DNA of 64,000 nt from Paenibacillus segetis (GCF_014639155.1 NZ_BMFT01000001.1:806001-870000), one strand, 5' to 3'; shown: positions 45,244-54,481, counted from the first letter of the stretch. Notes: a model not told the origin generated them from the sequence alone. A program made the numbers and translations.

Positions 45244-46221
45244 ATGGCAGATTATTATGAACCGATAACATATGAAGTAACCGAACAGGAGAATGGGTGG
45301 ATACTTAAAACGGTCTTGCAAAAAAGACTAGGAGTATCTCGTAAGCTACTGTCTAAGATTAAGCTCACAGAACGAGGAGTCACGCTGAATGGAGAAAGAG
45401 TCTATATTAGCGTGACTGTGAAAACGGGGGACCTTGTCGCGATTACACTGGAAAAAGAGACATCGGAGGATATCTTATCACAGCCGATTCCCTTTAATAC
45501 GGTATTTGAAGATGATTCATTATTGATCGTAAACAAAGATCCAGGAATTATTGTCCATCCGACGCATGGACATTACACTGATACACTAGCGAACGGAGTT
45601 GTACATTATTGGCAGGAGAAGGGCGAAATGTTTCGCTTTCGTCCTGTGCATCGCTTAGATCAAGATACGAGTGGGCTGCTTGCGATTGCCAAGAATGCCT
45701 ATGTACATCAGCATATTTCTGAGCAATTGATTGCAGGTCAGGTTGCGAAGAAGTATGCTGCAATCGTTCATGGTTGCCCGGAGCCATTGAAAGGTGTTAT
45801 CGAAGGACCAATAGACCGAGATCCGGAAGAACCGCATCGACGAATTGTGATTGAAACAGGGTACCCAGCGATAACATGGTATAAAACTTTGGCCTCTTTT
45901 AAGCGAGGGGCACTTGTCGAACTTATCTTAGGTACGGGGAGAACCCATCAAATTCGTGTGCACATGACATCGCTCGGTCACCCGTTGATCGGCGACAAAA
46001 TGTATAGGATGCCTGGGTTAGAAACGATGGATGATCAGGAGAGCGAGGGTATAGAGGCATTGGATCGTTTAATTCCTCGTCAAGCCTTACACGCTTGTGA
46101 ACTTGGTTTTCGTCATCCTATTACGGGTGAACCACTTCTGTTCAAGGCACCACTACCCGATGATATGGAACAATTGAGAAACAAACTTGCAGATGATTTA
46201 AATACAGGAGGATTAACATAA
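45244..46221 (+). CDS. RluA-family 23S rRNA/tRNA pseudouridine synthase
   Basis: 325 residues. N-terminal S4-like RNA-binding region (about 15-75: LQKRLGVSRKLLSKIK), then the RluA catalytic domain with D139 in HRLDQDTSG and the later RTHQIRVHMTSLGHPLIGD. Isomerises uridine in rRNA or tRNA; the exact position (RluD- or YhcT-like) cannot be told. It starts two bases after the pduO stop. Confidence 0.92.
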   Translation: MADYYEPITYEVTEQENGWILKTVLQKRLGVSRKLLSKIKLTERGVTLNGERVYISVTVKTGDLVAITLEKETSEDILSQPIPFNTVFEDDSLLIVNKDPGIIVHPTHGHYTDTLANGVVHYWQEKGEMFRFRPVHRLDQDTSGLLAIAKNAYVHQHISEQLIAGQVAKKYAAIVHGCPEPLKGVIEGPIDRDPEEPHRRIVIETGYPAITWYKTLASFKRGALVELILGTGRTHQIRVHMTSLGHPLIGDKMYRMPGLETMDDQESEGIEALDRLIPRQALHACELGFRHPITGEPLLFKAPLPDDMEQLRNKLADDLNTGGLT

Positions 46222-46581
46222 ATGAGTCAGCTTATTATTTTCCAATATCCGAAATGCAGCACATGCCGTAACGCTATGAAATGGTTAGAAGCTAAGGGGC
46301 ATACACTAGATTCCAGACATATCGTAGAGACACCGCCCACAGAGACTGAACTCTCGGAAATGATTGATCTTAGTGGATTTGAATTGAAGAAGTTCTTTAA
46401 CACAAGCGGTGAAGTTTATAAACAATTAGGGCTAAAGGACAAGCTCTCAGGGATGTCACGCGAGGAACAAATCGCGCTACTGGCTAGTAATGGCATGTTG
46501 ATTAAACGGCCGCTCGTGAGCGATGGTAAGACAGTTACCGTCGGATTCAAAGAAGCTGAGTATGAGCAGGTCTGGGGTTAA
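46222..46581 (+). CDS. ArsC/Spx-family protein (YusI-like)
   Basis: 119 residues with a thioredoxin-like fold and C12-S-T-C15 at the active-site position. The RPLVSDG segment is typical of ArsC/Spx relatives. True arsenate reductases of this fold use other residues, and no ars genes are near, so a redox or regulatory role like that of YusI/YffB proteins is more likely. It begins at the base after the preceding stop, with AGGAGG inside the 3' end of the synthase gene. Confidence 0.85.
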   Translation: MSQLIIFQYPKCSTCRNAMKWLEAKGHTLDSRHIVETPPTETELSEMIDLSGFELKKFFNTSGEVYKQLGLKDKLSGMSREEQIALLASNGMLIKRPLVSDGKTVTVGFKEAEYEQVWG

Positions 46582-46594
46582 TAAAATTTGGAAG

Positions 46595-46700
46595 AACGTA
46601 GCGGAGGGGACGGAATTGTTCTGAAGAAGCGCTAGCGTTCGGCTTTGCCATCAGAAGAATAATCCGTCACAGTAGCGGTCATCTTCACTACTTTTTTAAT
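46595..46700. repeat. Copy of a dispersed intergenic hairpin repeat
   Basis: An imperfect inverted repeat (GACGGA...TCTGA near 46608-46623 with TCAGAAGAATAATCCGTC near 46651-46668) encloses CTGAAGAAGCGCTAGCGTTCG, CTTTG follows. A related core CTGGAGAAGCGGACGCGTTC lies at about 59201-59220. Confidence 0.55.
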
Positions 46701-46740
46701 TACTGTTCTGTGCTCAACTAATATTCAAGGAGAGATTGAA

Positions 46741-47634
46741 GTGGATTTTAAAGGGAACGATCAAGATAGAATTTTATTGGTGGATGGGATGGCACTAATG
46801 TTTCGTGCCTTTTATGCTTCGGCTGCCACAGGATACATTCGCCGGACGAAGGCAGGCATTCCAACGAATGCTGTGTATGGATTTATGCGTTATTTTTGGG
46901 ATGCTGTACAGAAGTTTAATCCTACGCATATCGCTTGCTGCTGGGATCTTGGCGGCAAGACTTTTCGAAGTGGACAATTTGCTGCATATAAAGGGAATCG
47001 TTCTGATGCCCCGGATGAATTGATTCCGCAATTTGATATTATTCGTGATGTGATGGATAGCCTCGATATACCTAACATTAGCTCTGTAGGCTATGAGGCA
47101 GATGATTGTATCGGTACACTTGCAGCTAAGTTTAGTGAGGAAATGGATGTCCTGATATTAACGGGCGATCATGATATGCTGCAACTCGTAAGTCCAAAGA
47201 CGAGCGTTATCATCATGAAAAAAGGTGTGGGCAATTATATGGTGTACACTCCTGATAGCTTGATGGAAGAGAAAAACCTGACCCCAATTCAGATCATTGA
47301 TCTTAAAGGTCTGATGGGAGACACTAGCGACAACTATCCTGGTGTTCGTGGTATTGGTGAGAAGACGGCGTTGAAGCTGGTACAGGAATATGGCTCTATA
47401 GAGGCGATTCTTGCAAATTTGGATGGATTGACCAAGTCGGTTCGTACCAAGATTGAAGCTGATCTCGAGATGCTCCATCTATGTAGAGGGCTTGCGCAGA
47501 TTCGCTGCGATGTTGAGCTCGTTTGTAGTTCAGACTCTTGCCGGTTTGAGCTTAATCCGGTACAGGTTGTCTCCAAGTTTGAAGAGCTAGAGATGGCAAG
47601 TGTATGTTCTTGGATGGGGGTAGCTGTGGTTTAA
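46741..47634 (+). CDS. ypcP: 5'-3' exonuclease, FEN family (YpcP-like)
   Basis: 297 residues, matching the stand-alone 5' nuclease related to the N-domain of DNA polymerase I. Metal-binding acidic residues occur in VDGMALMFRAFYA, CWDLGGKTFR, GYEADDCIGT, LTGDHDMLQL and GDTSDNYPGV. The H3TH motif is GIGEKTALKLVQEYGS. It removes RNA primers and flaps. GTG start with an AAGGAGAG site. Bacillus subtilis YpcP has the same role. Confidence 0.92.
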   Translation: MDFKGNDQDRILLVDGMALMFRAFYASAATGYIRRTKAGIPTNAVYGFMRYFWDAVQKFNPTHIACCWDLGGKTFRSGQFAAYKGNRSDAPDELIPQFDIIRDVMDSLDIPNISSVGYEADDCIGTLAAKFSEEMDVLILTGDHDMLQLVSPKTSVIIMKKGVGNYMVYTPDSLMEEKNLTPIQIIDLKGLMGDTSDNYPGVRGIGEKTALKLVQEYGSIEAILANLDGLTKSVRTKIEADLEMLHLCRGLAQIRCDVELVCSSDSCRFELNPVQVVSKFEELEMASVCSWMGVAVV

Positions 47635-47702
47635 AGACCAAGGGGGCTATGTGAAATAACAGCAATGCACTCATAGTTGATGCCAACGTTAAGAAATAAG
47701 TG

Positions 47703-47744
47703 AAGAACCCTCCGGTAGTTCTACCGATCAGAGGGTTCTTTCTT
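47703..47744. terminator. Bidirectional terminator
   Basis: Stem AAGAACCCTC / GAGGGTTCTT enclosing CGGTAG/CTACCG, between convergent ypcP and DUF3055 genes. Confidence 0.88.
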
Positions 47745-47795
47745 TGTGTTCCTTTTTGAACGAGATATATAGAATCAGCAACAGCGGAATCTATA

Positions 47796-48098
47796 TCAGT
47801 CTGTAAAGTAGGGCTCCCCTATAACTTGATGCAGAAAAATACGTAATTCATCTCCTTCTTCTGCATCGATTTTGAATATATGCTCCAGATATCCTGCTTC
47901 TTCTAGATCATCACTACCAAGAATGGCTGTTCTACCGTTCTGTAAGTCGGTTACGAGCTTCTTCCCGTAGAAACGGTTTGTAGTCGTGACAGCCAGATCA
48001 AATCGTTTCATCGAGTGTCCGACAAAGGTAACGAATCTTGTGGAGGTACTCTCCGTACTATCAGATAAAAAATCTAAGTCGTGTTGAGGATTAGTCAT
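47796..48098 (-). CDS. DUF3055 (SAV0927-like) family protein
   Basis: 100 residues with the conserved core STRFVTFVGHSMKRFDLAVT, TTNRFYGKKLV and DDLEEAGYLEHIF. A small cytosolic Bacillales protein of unknown function. AAGGAGG ribosome binding site. Monocistronic. Confidence 0.82.
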   Translation of the reverse strand: MTNPQHDLDFLSDSTESTSTRFVTFVGHSMKRFDLAVTTTNRFYGKKLVTDLQNGRTAILGSDDLEEAGYLEHIFKIDAEEGDELRIFLHQVIGEPYFTD

Positions 48099-48234
48099 TT
48101 CATGGGCCTCCTTGAGAACATTTAGATGAAATTTTATTATTCAGGTTTGTAGTTATTATAACGGAAAAGCTAGTCGAGTGGGAATTTGTTAGCTATCTGA
48201 GAGGGTAATAATTCCTCACTAATAGTAGCGGTTA

Positions 48235-48262
48235 TTGACAGTCTTGTAGAAAATGGTATAAT
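48235..48262 (+). promoter_or_regulatory. Strong sigma-A promoter
   Basis: TTGACA (48235-48240), 16-base spacer, TATAAT (48257-48262), upstream of an early terminator and the HRDC gene. Confidence 0.85.
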
Positions 48263-48288
48263 AGGAAATAACAGTATACAGATGGAGG

Positions 48289-48331
48289 AAGCACCTTCTC
48301 TTGCGAATTCGCAGGGCAGGGTGCTTTTTTT
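48289..48331 (+). terminator. Leader terminator before the HRDC gene
   Basis: AAGCACC (48289-48295) pairs with GGTGCTT (48320-48326), enclosing the palindrome TGCGAATTCGCA, then seven T. It lies only about 20 bases after the expected transcription start. Confidence 0.75.
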
Positions 48332-48413
48332 GCATATATATTAGTGCAAGGGTTTAGCATTCCTGACTTCTTATTCGTTGCTGAAGCAGAAGACTAATAA
48401 GGAGGAGAAAGGT

Positions 48414-49418
48414 ATGCGAGTTGTGTTCTTAAACAGCTTGGAGAAAAAGGAAGACCGTAAAATTTCATGTGCTGCGCAAGTGTGGATTGGAGAGGAAGAC
48501 GGAATTTGGCGGATGGGCTGGAATGAAGTAAAGGATGAGGAAGAGCAGGAGCATATATGGTACGAAGGAGTGTCCTGGTCAGAAATGTTGCATGTGTATC
48601 GTCATCGACTCGTCATGAAGTTAAGTGAAGGCTTTCGTCCGGTCATAGAAGGTATTTGGGATGAGAAGGAAGATTTACATGGACGTGGCATGACAGCTCA
48701 GAAGTTAGTTTGTTATAGCGAATTAAATGGGAATGAGCCGCTGTATCTCGAACTATGTTCTTGGCGGAGGAAGAAAGCTTCATCAGAACGGAAGGTTCCC
48801 TATCTGATTGCCAGTAATCGATTGCTCAGGCTGATTAGTGTGTTTTGTCCACAAACGATGGAAGAGTTGCTACAACTGCCAGGGTTCGGTGAGAATAAAG
48901 CGAAGGAATATGGAATGGAATTGCTTGAGATGACTCAAGTTATTGAGCGGACGACATCTTTTCCACTAGACTGGGCCTTATTAGAGCTTGATGAGGAAAC
49001 GTTCCGCTCCTGGCTTTATAAGCAAAAGGAAGCTAAATTTCGAGCAGAGATGGAGAAATTCACGACTCGTCGGAATGTGCTGGAGTATATTAATGAAGGT
49101 CTATGCGTAGAACAAATCGCCATACGCGCCGGAATTGAACGAAGAGAAGCTGTGGAATTACTAGAGGATTTAGAGAAGGATGGATATAACACGGATCATT
49201 TGATAGAAACAGAATTAAAGGAGATGCCGGATGGCGAACAAGTAGCCGTATGGAAGGCGTACGAAGAGATGGGGGATACCTTTCTGAAACCTGTATTGCA
49301 GCGGGTATATGGTCAAGAGGCAGCAGAGGGGAGTAATCTGGAGAAATTATATGAACGACTCCGCTTAATTCGCATACGTTATCGCCGTCAACGAGAATCT
49401 GTCCGCAGCGCAGGGTAG
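48414..49418 (+). CDS. HRDC-domain protein
   Basis: 334 residues from the ATG with a GGAGGAG site; the frame from 48378 includes that site. The N-terminal 130 residues have no clear match. Residues about 140-195 are an HRDC domain (PYLIASNRLLRLIS, LLQLPGFGENKAKEYG), a nucleic-acid-binding unit of RecQ and RNase D. The C-terminal part has a RecQ-like helix-turn-helix (VLEYINEGLCVEQIAIRAGI). No helicase motifs are present. Probably DNA or RNA binding; function unknown. Confidence 0.8.
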   Translation: MRVVFLNSLEKKEDRKISCAAQVWIGEEDGIWRMGWNEVKDEEEQEHIWYEGVSWSEMLHVYRHRLVMKLSEGFRPVIEGIWDEKEDLHGRGMTAQKLVCYSELNGNEPLYLELCSWRRKKASSERKVPYLIASNRLLRLISVFCPQTMEELLQLPGFGENKAKEYGMELLEMTQVIERTTSFPLDWALLELDEETFRSWLYKQKEAKFRAEMEKFTTRRNVLEYINEGLCVEQIAIRAGIERREAVELLEDLEKDGYNTDHLIETELKEMPDGEQVAVWKAYEEMGDTFLKPVLQRVYGQEAAEGSNLEKLYERLRLIRIRYRRQRESVRSAG

Positions 49419-49432
49419 GTTACGAATCACAA

Positions 49433-49476
49433 AAGGACGAAAGAAATCTCCGTGGTTGTGGAGGTCTTTCGTCCTT
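49433..49476. terminator. Bidirectional terminator
   Basis: 12-bp perfect stem AAGGACGAAAGA / TCTTTCGTCCTT between the HRDC gene and corA. Confidence 0.88.
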
Positions 49477-49510
49477 AAGTATGTCCTAAGTGGTATATCG
49501 GGTTCTTCTT

Positions 49511-50446
49511 TCATATCCAATCACGCTTGCGGAACAGATAAAACATTCCTGCACCAGCAGTGACCATAATGCCAATAACGATAAAATAACTGTATTTCCC
49601 ATGAAGTTCTGGCATGTTGTCAAAGTTCATTCCATAAATACCTGTAATCAAAGTAAGTGGAATAAATATGGTCGTGATCGCAGTAAAAACACGCATGATT
49701 TCATTCGCACGATTGGCGATGGCTGACTGATAGGCTTCACGTAAGTTGCCCATCAATTCGCGGAAAGTATCAAAGTTTTCAGATATTTTTACAGCATTCT
49801 CATAAATATCGCTGAAATACTTTTGCAGTTGGTCGTCGATCAGACGTAGATCTTTTTTATTTAAAATATTTATAACTTCTTTTTGTGGGCCAAGCATTTT
49901 TTTGAGCCAAAGAATCTCGCTTCGCAGACCGATAATTTCACTCAGATGAGAGCGTTTGGTATGCATGAGGATATCTTCTTCCAGTTTCTCGATTTTGTAC
50001 TCAATCCGGTCGCCTACTGTAAAGTAATTATCAACTACAAGGTCGATGAGCAGATAGAGGAAACGGTCAGGTTCGCTTACTTCTTGATCCCATAGGATAG
50101 GCTTCACTGCCCGCAGCTCGTTAATCTTTTGTTTCGTTACAGTGATGATGTAATGACGACCTAGGAAAAGGCTCAGCGCACGCAGAAAAATTTCTTCGTC
50201 ATCATATCGAATGCTATTTACAACAATAAAATAATGATTATCATAAGTTTCAATTTTCGGACGCTGTTCTTCTTCTGTAAGACAGTCCTCCACTGCTAAA
50301 TCATGCAACGAGAAAAGAGGCTGCAGCAGTGCAAGATCCTCTACATCTGCATCAATCCAGTAAAAGCCTTCTTCTGGAGCAACAGTCGTAGTTTCTACGT
50401 CTTCGACAGTCGTGAATACGCCAGCTTGTACGTGACGAATTTTCAT
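49511..50446 (-). CDS. corA: CorA-type magnesium/cobalt transporter
   Basis: 311 residues. Large cytosolic N-terminal domain, long stalk helix (about 170-250), TM1 (about 252-270) ending in the signature Y271-G-M-N274, and TM2 (about 286-306) with the basic C-terminus FRKRDWI. The pentameric channel imports Mg2+ (or Co2+/Ni2+). GGGAGG ribosome binding site. It is preceded by a leader of about 250 bases with extensive secondary structure. Confidence 0.96.
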   Translation of the reverse strand: MKIRHVQAGVFTTVEDVETTTVAPEEGFYWIDADVEDLALLQPLFSLHDLAVEDCLTEEEQRPKIETYDNHYFIVVNSIRYDDEEIFLRALSLFLGRHYIITVTKQKINELRAVKPILWDQEVSEPDRFLYLLIDLVVDNYFTVGDRIEYKIEKLEEDILMHTKRSHLSEIIGLRSEILWLKKMLGPQKEVINILNKKDLRLIDDQLQKYFSDIYENAVKISENFDTFRELMGNLREAYQSAIANRANEIMRVFTAITTIFIPLTLITGIYGMNFDNMPELHGKYSYFIVIGIMVTAGAGMFYLFRKRDWI

Positions 50447-50706
50447 ATGATTTCCTCCCTTACCCCGAGAGTTTGATCGGGGATGCTCTTGATTAGAGCA
50501 AGGGAAAGAACACAGCAGTACGGGAACACCAAAATAGGGTGTTACCTATGTAGTAACCGTAAAATGAAAGAGCCCCAATCTTTCCACGAGTGCCCTGCTG
50601 AATTCTTTCCTATGCGATTGTCGTATTGGGGCAGTTCTCCTCTGCGGACTCGGGTCGCCTTCCATTTCTTGGTTCACCTCTTTACCTTAACATTTTCAAA
50701 CACTTG
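50447..50706 (-). ncRNA. Structured leader of corA, family not recognised
   Basis: Minus-strand leader after a TTGTAA-18-TATACT promoter (50712-50741). Paired elements: 50625-50632 with 50572-50579 (8 bp GCCCCAAT/ATTGGGGC, extended by ACGA/TCGT inside), 50642-50645 with 50631-50634, 50553-50557 with 50541-50545, 50538-50543 with 50525-50530 (exclusive with the previous one), 50495-50499 with 50485-50489, and 50477-50482 with 50463-50468 next to the ribosome binding site. M-box landmarks were not found. Confidence 0.55.
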
Positions 50707-50711
50707 TCTAG

Positions 50712-50741
50712 TATAACGCCGCTGTATGAAATGTTACAACC
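50712..50741 (-). promoter_or_regulatory. Putative corA promoter
   Basis: Read on the minus strand: TTGTAA, 18-base spacer, TATACT. Confidence 0.5.
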
Positions 50742-50906
50742 CTTTAAATATCTTAATTTTATTCCCCAGTATATGGTTGGCTATCGGCAGAGGTGCCCCA
50801 AATTTTTGGATATGAGTTCTTGACGTAAGTAGGCCTTATACATTAAAGTGAATTCAGGGAACGCATTGTGATATTTATCCCTGAATCATGAATTAAATAT
50901 AGCGAA

Positions 50907-51100
50907 ATCTTATCAAGAGCAGGTGGAGGGACTAGCCCGATGACACCCGGCAACCGGCGATTTATCGCACGGTGCTAATTCTTGCAGAACCAGACCAGTA
51001 GTAATTACAAAGACATGGTTGGTGGTTTCTGAGAGATGAGAGAGGCGCATTCACGAAAATAGATGACGACCTTTCTCTAATGTGAGATAGGTCTCTTTTT
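50907..51100 (+). ncRNA. SAM-I riboswitch (S-box) with terminator
   Basis: The conserved 5' core CTTATCAAGAGCAGGTGGAG and then GGACTAGCCCGATGACACCC, CGGCAACC follow the S-box consensus. The expression platform ends in a terminator: GACCTTTCTC (51068-51077) pairs with GAGATAGGTC (51084-51093), then T-run. SAM binding would turn off metA-metI-metC. Confidence 0.95.
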
Positions 51101-51164
51101 GTTATCGCGATACTCTCTGGTAGAAAAACAAATTTCATTTACTGTAAAAAAGGAGCGAAGAATT

Positions 51165-52100
51165 ATGCCGATTAAAATCCCTGATCATTTACCCGCCAAA
51201 GAAGTGCTTGAAAATGAGAATATTTTTGTAATGGATGAGAGTCGGGCTTATCGTCAGGACATTCGACCTTTGCGGATTGCTATTCTGAATCTGATGCCGA
51301 CAAAGGAAACGACAGAGTCTCAAATTTTACGGTTACTCGGAAATACGCCACTTCAAGTAGAGATTGTGTTGCTTCATCCTCGTTCACACACATCGAGGAA
51401 TACATCTGCAGAACATCTGGAGATGTTCTATAAAACGTTCGATGAGATTAAGAATCGTCGTTTTGACGGGATGATTGTAACGGGTGCTCCTGTTGAACAA
51501 ATGGAATTTGAAGAAGTGAACTATTGGGAAGAGCTACAAGAAATTTTTGAATGGAGCAAAACTCACGTCACCTCAACATTACACATTTGTTGGGCTGCTC
51601 AAGCAGGCTTATATCATCACTTTGGTGTACAAAAAACTTACCTTGAGAAAAAATGTTTCGGCGTGTTTTCACATCGTATTAACATTCCTAATGTTAAATT
51701 GCTATTCGGATTTGATGAGGGTTTTCATGTTCCACATTCCCGTCATACGGATGTTGAACGCGCAGATATCGAGGCTAACCCTGAACTGCATATTTTGGCT
51801 GAGTCACCGGAAGCAGGTATCTATCTCGTAGCAACCCGTGATGGTAAGCAGATTTTCGTAACGGGTCATTCGGAATATGATCCTTGGTCACTGAAGTGGG
51901 AATATGATCGGGATATCGCCAAGGGACTTGAAATTGAATTGCCTGTTAATTACTATCCAAATAACGATCCTTCACTTGATCCGCCTTCAACATGGCGAGC
52001 ACATGCTAACTTATTATTTTCCAATTGGCTCAATTACTATGTGTATCAGGAAACACCTTATGATATAGACCAGCAAACGGAGTTTGTTTATCAAATTTAA
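51165..52100 (+). CDS. metA: Homoserine O-acetyltransferase (MetA type)
   Basis: 311 residues from the ATG with an AAAAGGAG site; the upstream extension to 51099 overlaps the riboswitch. Catalytic C142 (HICWAAQAG), H235 and E237 ([15 protein letters not shown]) are present. Residue 111 is Glu, which in this family marks acetyl-CoA rather than succinyl-CoA use, so it makes O-acetylhomoserine. First gene of the S-box operon. Confidence 0.95.
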   Translation: MPIKIPDHLPAKEVLENENIFVMDESRAYRQDIRPLRIAILNLMPTKETTESQILRLLGNTPLQVEIVLLHPRSHTSRNTSAEHLEMFYKTFDEIKNRRFDGMIVTGAPVEQMEFEEVNYWEELQEIFEWSKTHVTSTLHICWAAQAGLYHHFGVQKTYLEKKCFGVFSHRINIPNVKLLFGFDEGFHVPHSRHTDVERADIEANPELHILAESPEAGIYLVATRDGKQIFVTGHSEYDPWSLKWEYDRDIAKGLEIELPVNYYPNNDPSLDPPSTWRAHANLLFSNWLNYYVYQETPYDIDQQTEFVYQI

Positions 52101-52116
52101 TGTGGAGGGATAACTG

Positions 52117-53304
52117 GTGGCGGACAAAACATTGCGTATTGAAAGTAAGCTTGCACAAATTGGCTCTATAGAGGAACCGGTGACAGGAGCTGTCAATTAT
52201 CCTATTTATCAGGCGACCGCTTTTCGACACCCTAGATTAGGGCAAAGTACAGGATTTGATTATGCACGAACAAAGAGCCCGACTCGTAAGGTGTTGGAAG
52301 ATGCGGCAGCGGTGTTAGAAGCCGGTGATGCTGGTTTTGCCTGTAGCTCTGGGATGGCAGCACTGCAAACCGTGTTTACCTTGTTCTCACAAGGTGATCA
52401 TCTCATTGTATCGCTCGATTTGTATGGTGGGACATATCGTCTACTTGAGCAGATTTTGTCTAAGTACGGTGTAACGGCTTCTTATGTTGATACGAACGAT
52501 TTAGATGCGCTTGAAAGTGTGCGTAAACCCAACACCAAAGCAGTGTTTATTGAAACACCAACGAACCCTCTTATGATGGTGACCGATATTGAAGCAGTAA
52601 CTAGCTGGGCACATGTACATGACATTATTACAATCGTAGATAATACGTTACTAACTCCATTCTTCCAGCGTCCACTGGAACTTGGAGCGGATATTGTCGT
52701 TCATAGTGCAACGAAGTATTTAGGTGGGCATAATGATGTACTTGCCGGACTGATCGTGACAAAAGATGAGAAACTATCCAAAGAAATTGGCTTTCTACAT
52801 AATTCCATTGGTGCAGTTCTCAGCCCTACCGACTCTTATCAGCTCATGCGAGGAATGAAGACATTAGCGCTGCGGATGGAGCGTCATGAAAGTAATGCAC
52901 TGGCAATGGCAAAATATTTAGAGAAGCATCCGCAAATCGCAGAGGTATTCCATCCTGGGCTTCCGGGACATCCGGGATATGAGATTCAAAACAAACAATC
53001 GAGCGGAAATACAGGGATTTTCTCATTTAAAGTGACAGATGCTCGGTTTGTTGAGCCAGTACTTCGCCATCTGCAACTGATCGCCTTTGCGGAAAGTCTA
53101 GGTGGAGTCGAATCACTTATGACTTATCCTGCGGTACAGACACATGCTGATATTCCGCTTGAAATTCGTGAAGCTGTTGGCGTAGATGATCGGTTGCTGC
53201 GTTTCTCGGTTGGTATCGAACACATTGACGATTTAATCGAGGATTTAGGCAGGGCATTAGAAGCAGCACGTGTGGAAGTTGAAGGAGGAATTAACCATGG
53301 GTGA
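52117..53304 (+). CDS. metI: Cystathionine gamma-synthase/O-acetylhomoserine thiolyase
   Basis: 395 residues, PLP-dependent Cys/Met metabolism family. PLP-lysine segment HSATKYLGGHNDV, and substrate-binding regions YARTKSPTR and LGGVESLMTYPA. It joins O-acetylhomoserine with cysteine (or sulfide). GTG start with a GGAGGG site 16 bases after metA; overlaps metC by 8 bases. The order matches Bacillus subtilis metI-metC. Confidence 0.92.
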   Translation: MADKTLRIESKLAQIGSIEEPVTGAVNYPIYQATAFRHPRLGQSTGFDYARTKSPTRKVLEDAAAVLEAGDAGFACSSGMAALQTVFTLFSQGDHLIVSLDLYGGTYRLLEQILSKYGVTASYVDTNDLDALESVRKPNTKAVFIETPTNPLMMVTDIEAVTSWAHVHDIITIVDNTLLTPFFQRPLELGADIVVHSATKYLGGHNDVLAGLIVTKDEKLSKEIGFLHNSIGAVLSPTDSYQLMRGMKTLALRMERHESNALAMAKYLEKHPQIAEVFHPGLPGHPGYEIQNKQSSGNTGIFSFKVTDARFVEPVLRHLQLIAFAESLGGVESLMTYPAVQTHADIPLEIREAVGVDDRLLRFSVGIEHIDDLIEDLGRALEAARVEVEGGINHG

Positions 53305-54481
53305 CCGCACGAATCACAACGAAAATTCAGAAGGTCCGGTGAAGAAGTTTGACACAAAACTGATTCATTTTGGTAGCGAAGTAGATAGTACCACGGGAGC
53401 ATCCAGCGTACCGATCTATCAGGCGTCCACATTCCACCATCATGATATTTTTAATCCCCCTATACATGATTACAGTCGCTCGGGGAACCCAACGCGTCAA
53501 GCACTGGAAGACTATATCGCTGTGTTAGAAGGCGGAGTACGAGGATTTGCATTCTCTAGTGGAATGTCGGCGATTTCGAGTACATTTATGATGTTATCCG
53601 CTGGGGATCACATCATTGTAACAGAGGATGTATACGGTGGTACCTACCGCCTGTTAACAACAATACTTAGCCGGATGGGTATTGAGTCTACGTTTGTTGA
53701 TATGACACAAGTGGAGCAGGTCAAAGCGGCATTAAAGCCAAATACAAAAGCTGTTTATATGGAGACACCATCCAACCCTACATTGAAAATAACGGATATA
53801 GCAGAGATAGCTGCTTGGTGTCAGCAAAATGATTTGCTTAGTATTGTGGACAATACGTTTATGACCCCATATTATCAACGGCCGATTGAACTTGGTGTTG
53901 ATATTGTATTACACAGTGCTACCAAGTTTCTTGGCGGACATAGCGATGTGCTTGCTGGGCTTGCAGTCGTACGCACCGAAGAGCTGGGTAATCGTCTTAA
54001 ATACATGCAAAATGGACTTGGAACCGTACTGGGGGCACAAGATTCATGGTTGTTGATACGTGGTATGAAGACGTTATCCGCCCGGATGGCACACAGTGAA
54101 ATCAGCTCTCGTAAGCTGGCAGATTGGTTATCAACTCGCCATGATATCGAAGCGGTGTTCTATCCTGGGTTGCCGAACCATCCAGGCCGTGAAGTACATG
54201 AGAAGCAGTCCACTGGGTACGGTGCGGTAGTCTCTTTTGACGTCGGATCAGGTGAACGTGCGAAGCGGGTACTTAATGAAGTTAAACTACCGCTAGTTGC
54301 CGTTAGCCTTGGTGCAGTTGAGAGTATTTTGTCCTATCCAGCCATGATGTCTCATGCTTCTATGCCAAAGGAAGTTCGGAGTGAACGAGGGATTACTGAC
54401 GGTTTGCTACGTTTCTCTGTTGGTCTTGAAGACATTGATGATCTTATTGCCGATCTAGAACAAGCATTAGAAAATAACTAA
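53297..54481 (+). CDS. metC: Cystathionine beta-lyase
   Basis: 394 residues from the ATG with a GAAGGAGG site located inside metI. PLP lysine in HSATKFLGGHSDV; DYSRSGNPTRQALE and LGAVESILSYPAMMSHA are family segments. Splits cystathionine to homocysteine, pyruvate and ammonia. It closely resembles its neighbour metI, so the two roles are assigned by order (metI first in Bacillus subtilis) more than by residues. Confidence 0.9.
   Translation: MGDRTNHNENSEGPVKKFDTKLIHFGSEVDSTTGASSVPIYQASTFHHHDIFNPPIHDYSRSGNPTRQALEDYIAVLEGGVRGFAFSSGMSAISSTFMMLSAGDHIIVTEDVYGGTYRLLTTILSRMGIESTFVDMTQVEQVKAALKPNTKAVYMETPSNPTLKITDIAEIAAWCQQNDLLSIVDNTFMTPYYQRPIELGVDIVLHSATKFLGGHSDVLAGLAVVRTEELGNRLKYMQNGLGTVLGAQDSWLLIRGMKTLSARMAHSEISSRKLADWLSTRHDIEAVFYPGLPNHPGREVHEKQSTGYGAVVSFDVGSGERAKRVLNEVKLPLVAVSLGAVESILSYPAMMSHASMPKEVRSERGITDGLLRFSVGLEDIDDLIADLEQALENN

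Noticed and set aside
46222-46581. Arsenate reductase
   Set aside because: ArsC fold only; no ars genes or arsenate-specific context, and the family includes Spx-like regulators and YusI.
48282-48344. 20-codon micro-ORF starting MEEAPSL in the HRDC leader
   Set aside because: No ribosome binding site, and it runs through the terminator hairpin; the terminator explains the sequence better.
50447-50706. M-box (ykoK) riboswitch for corA
   Set aside because: Gene context fits, but the conserved M-box sequence blocks and their order are absent; kept only as an unclassified leader.
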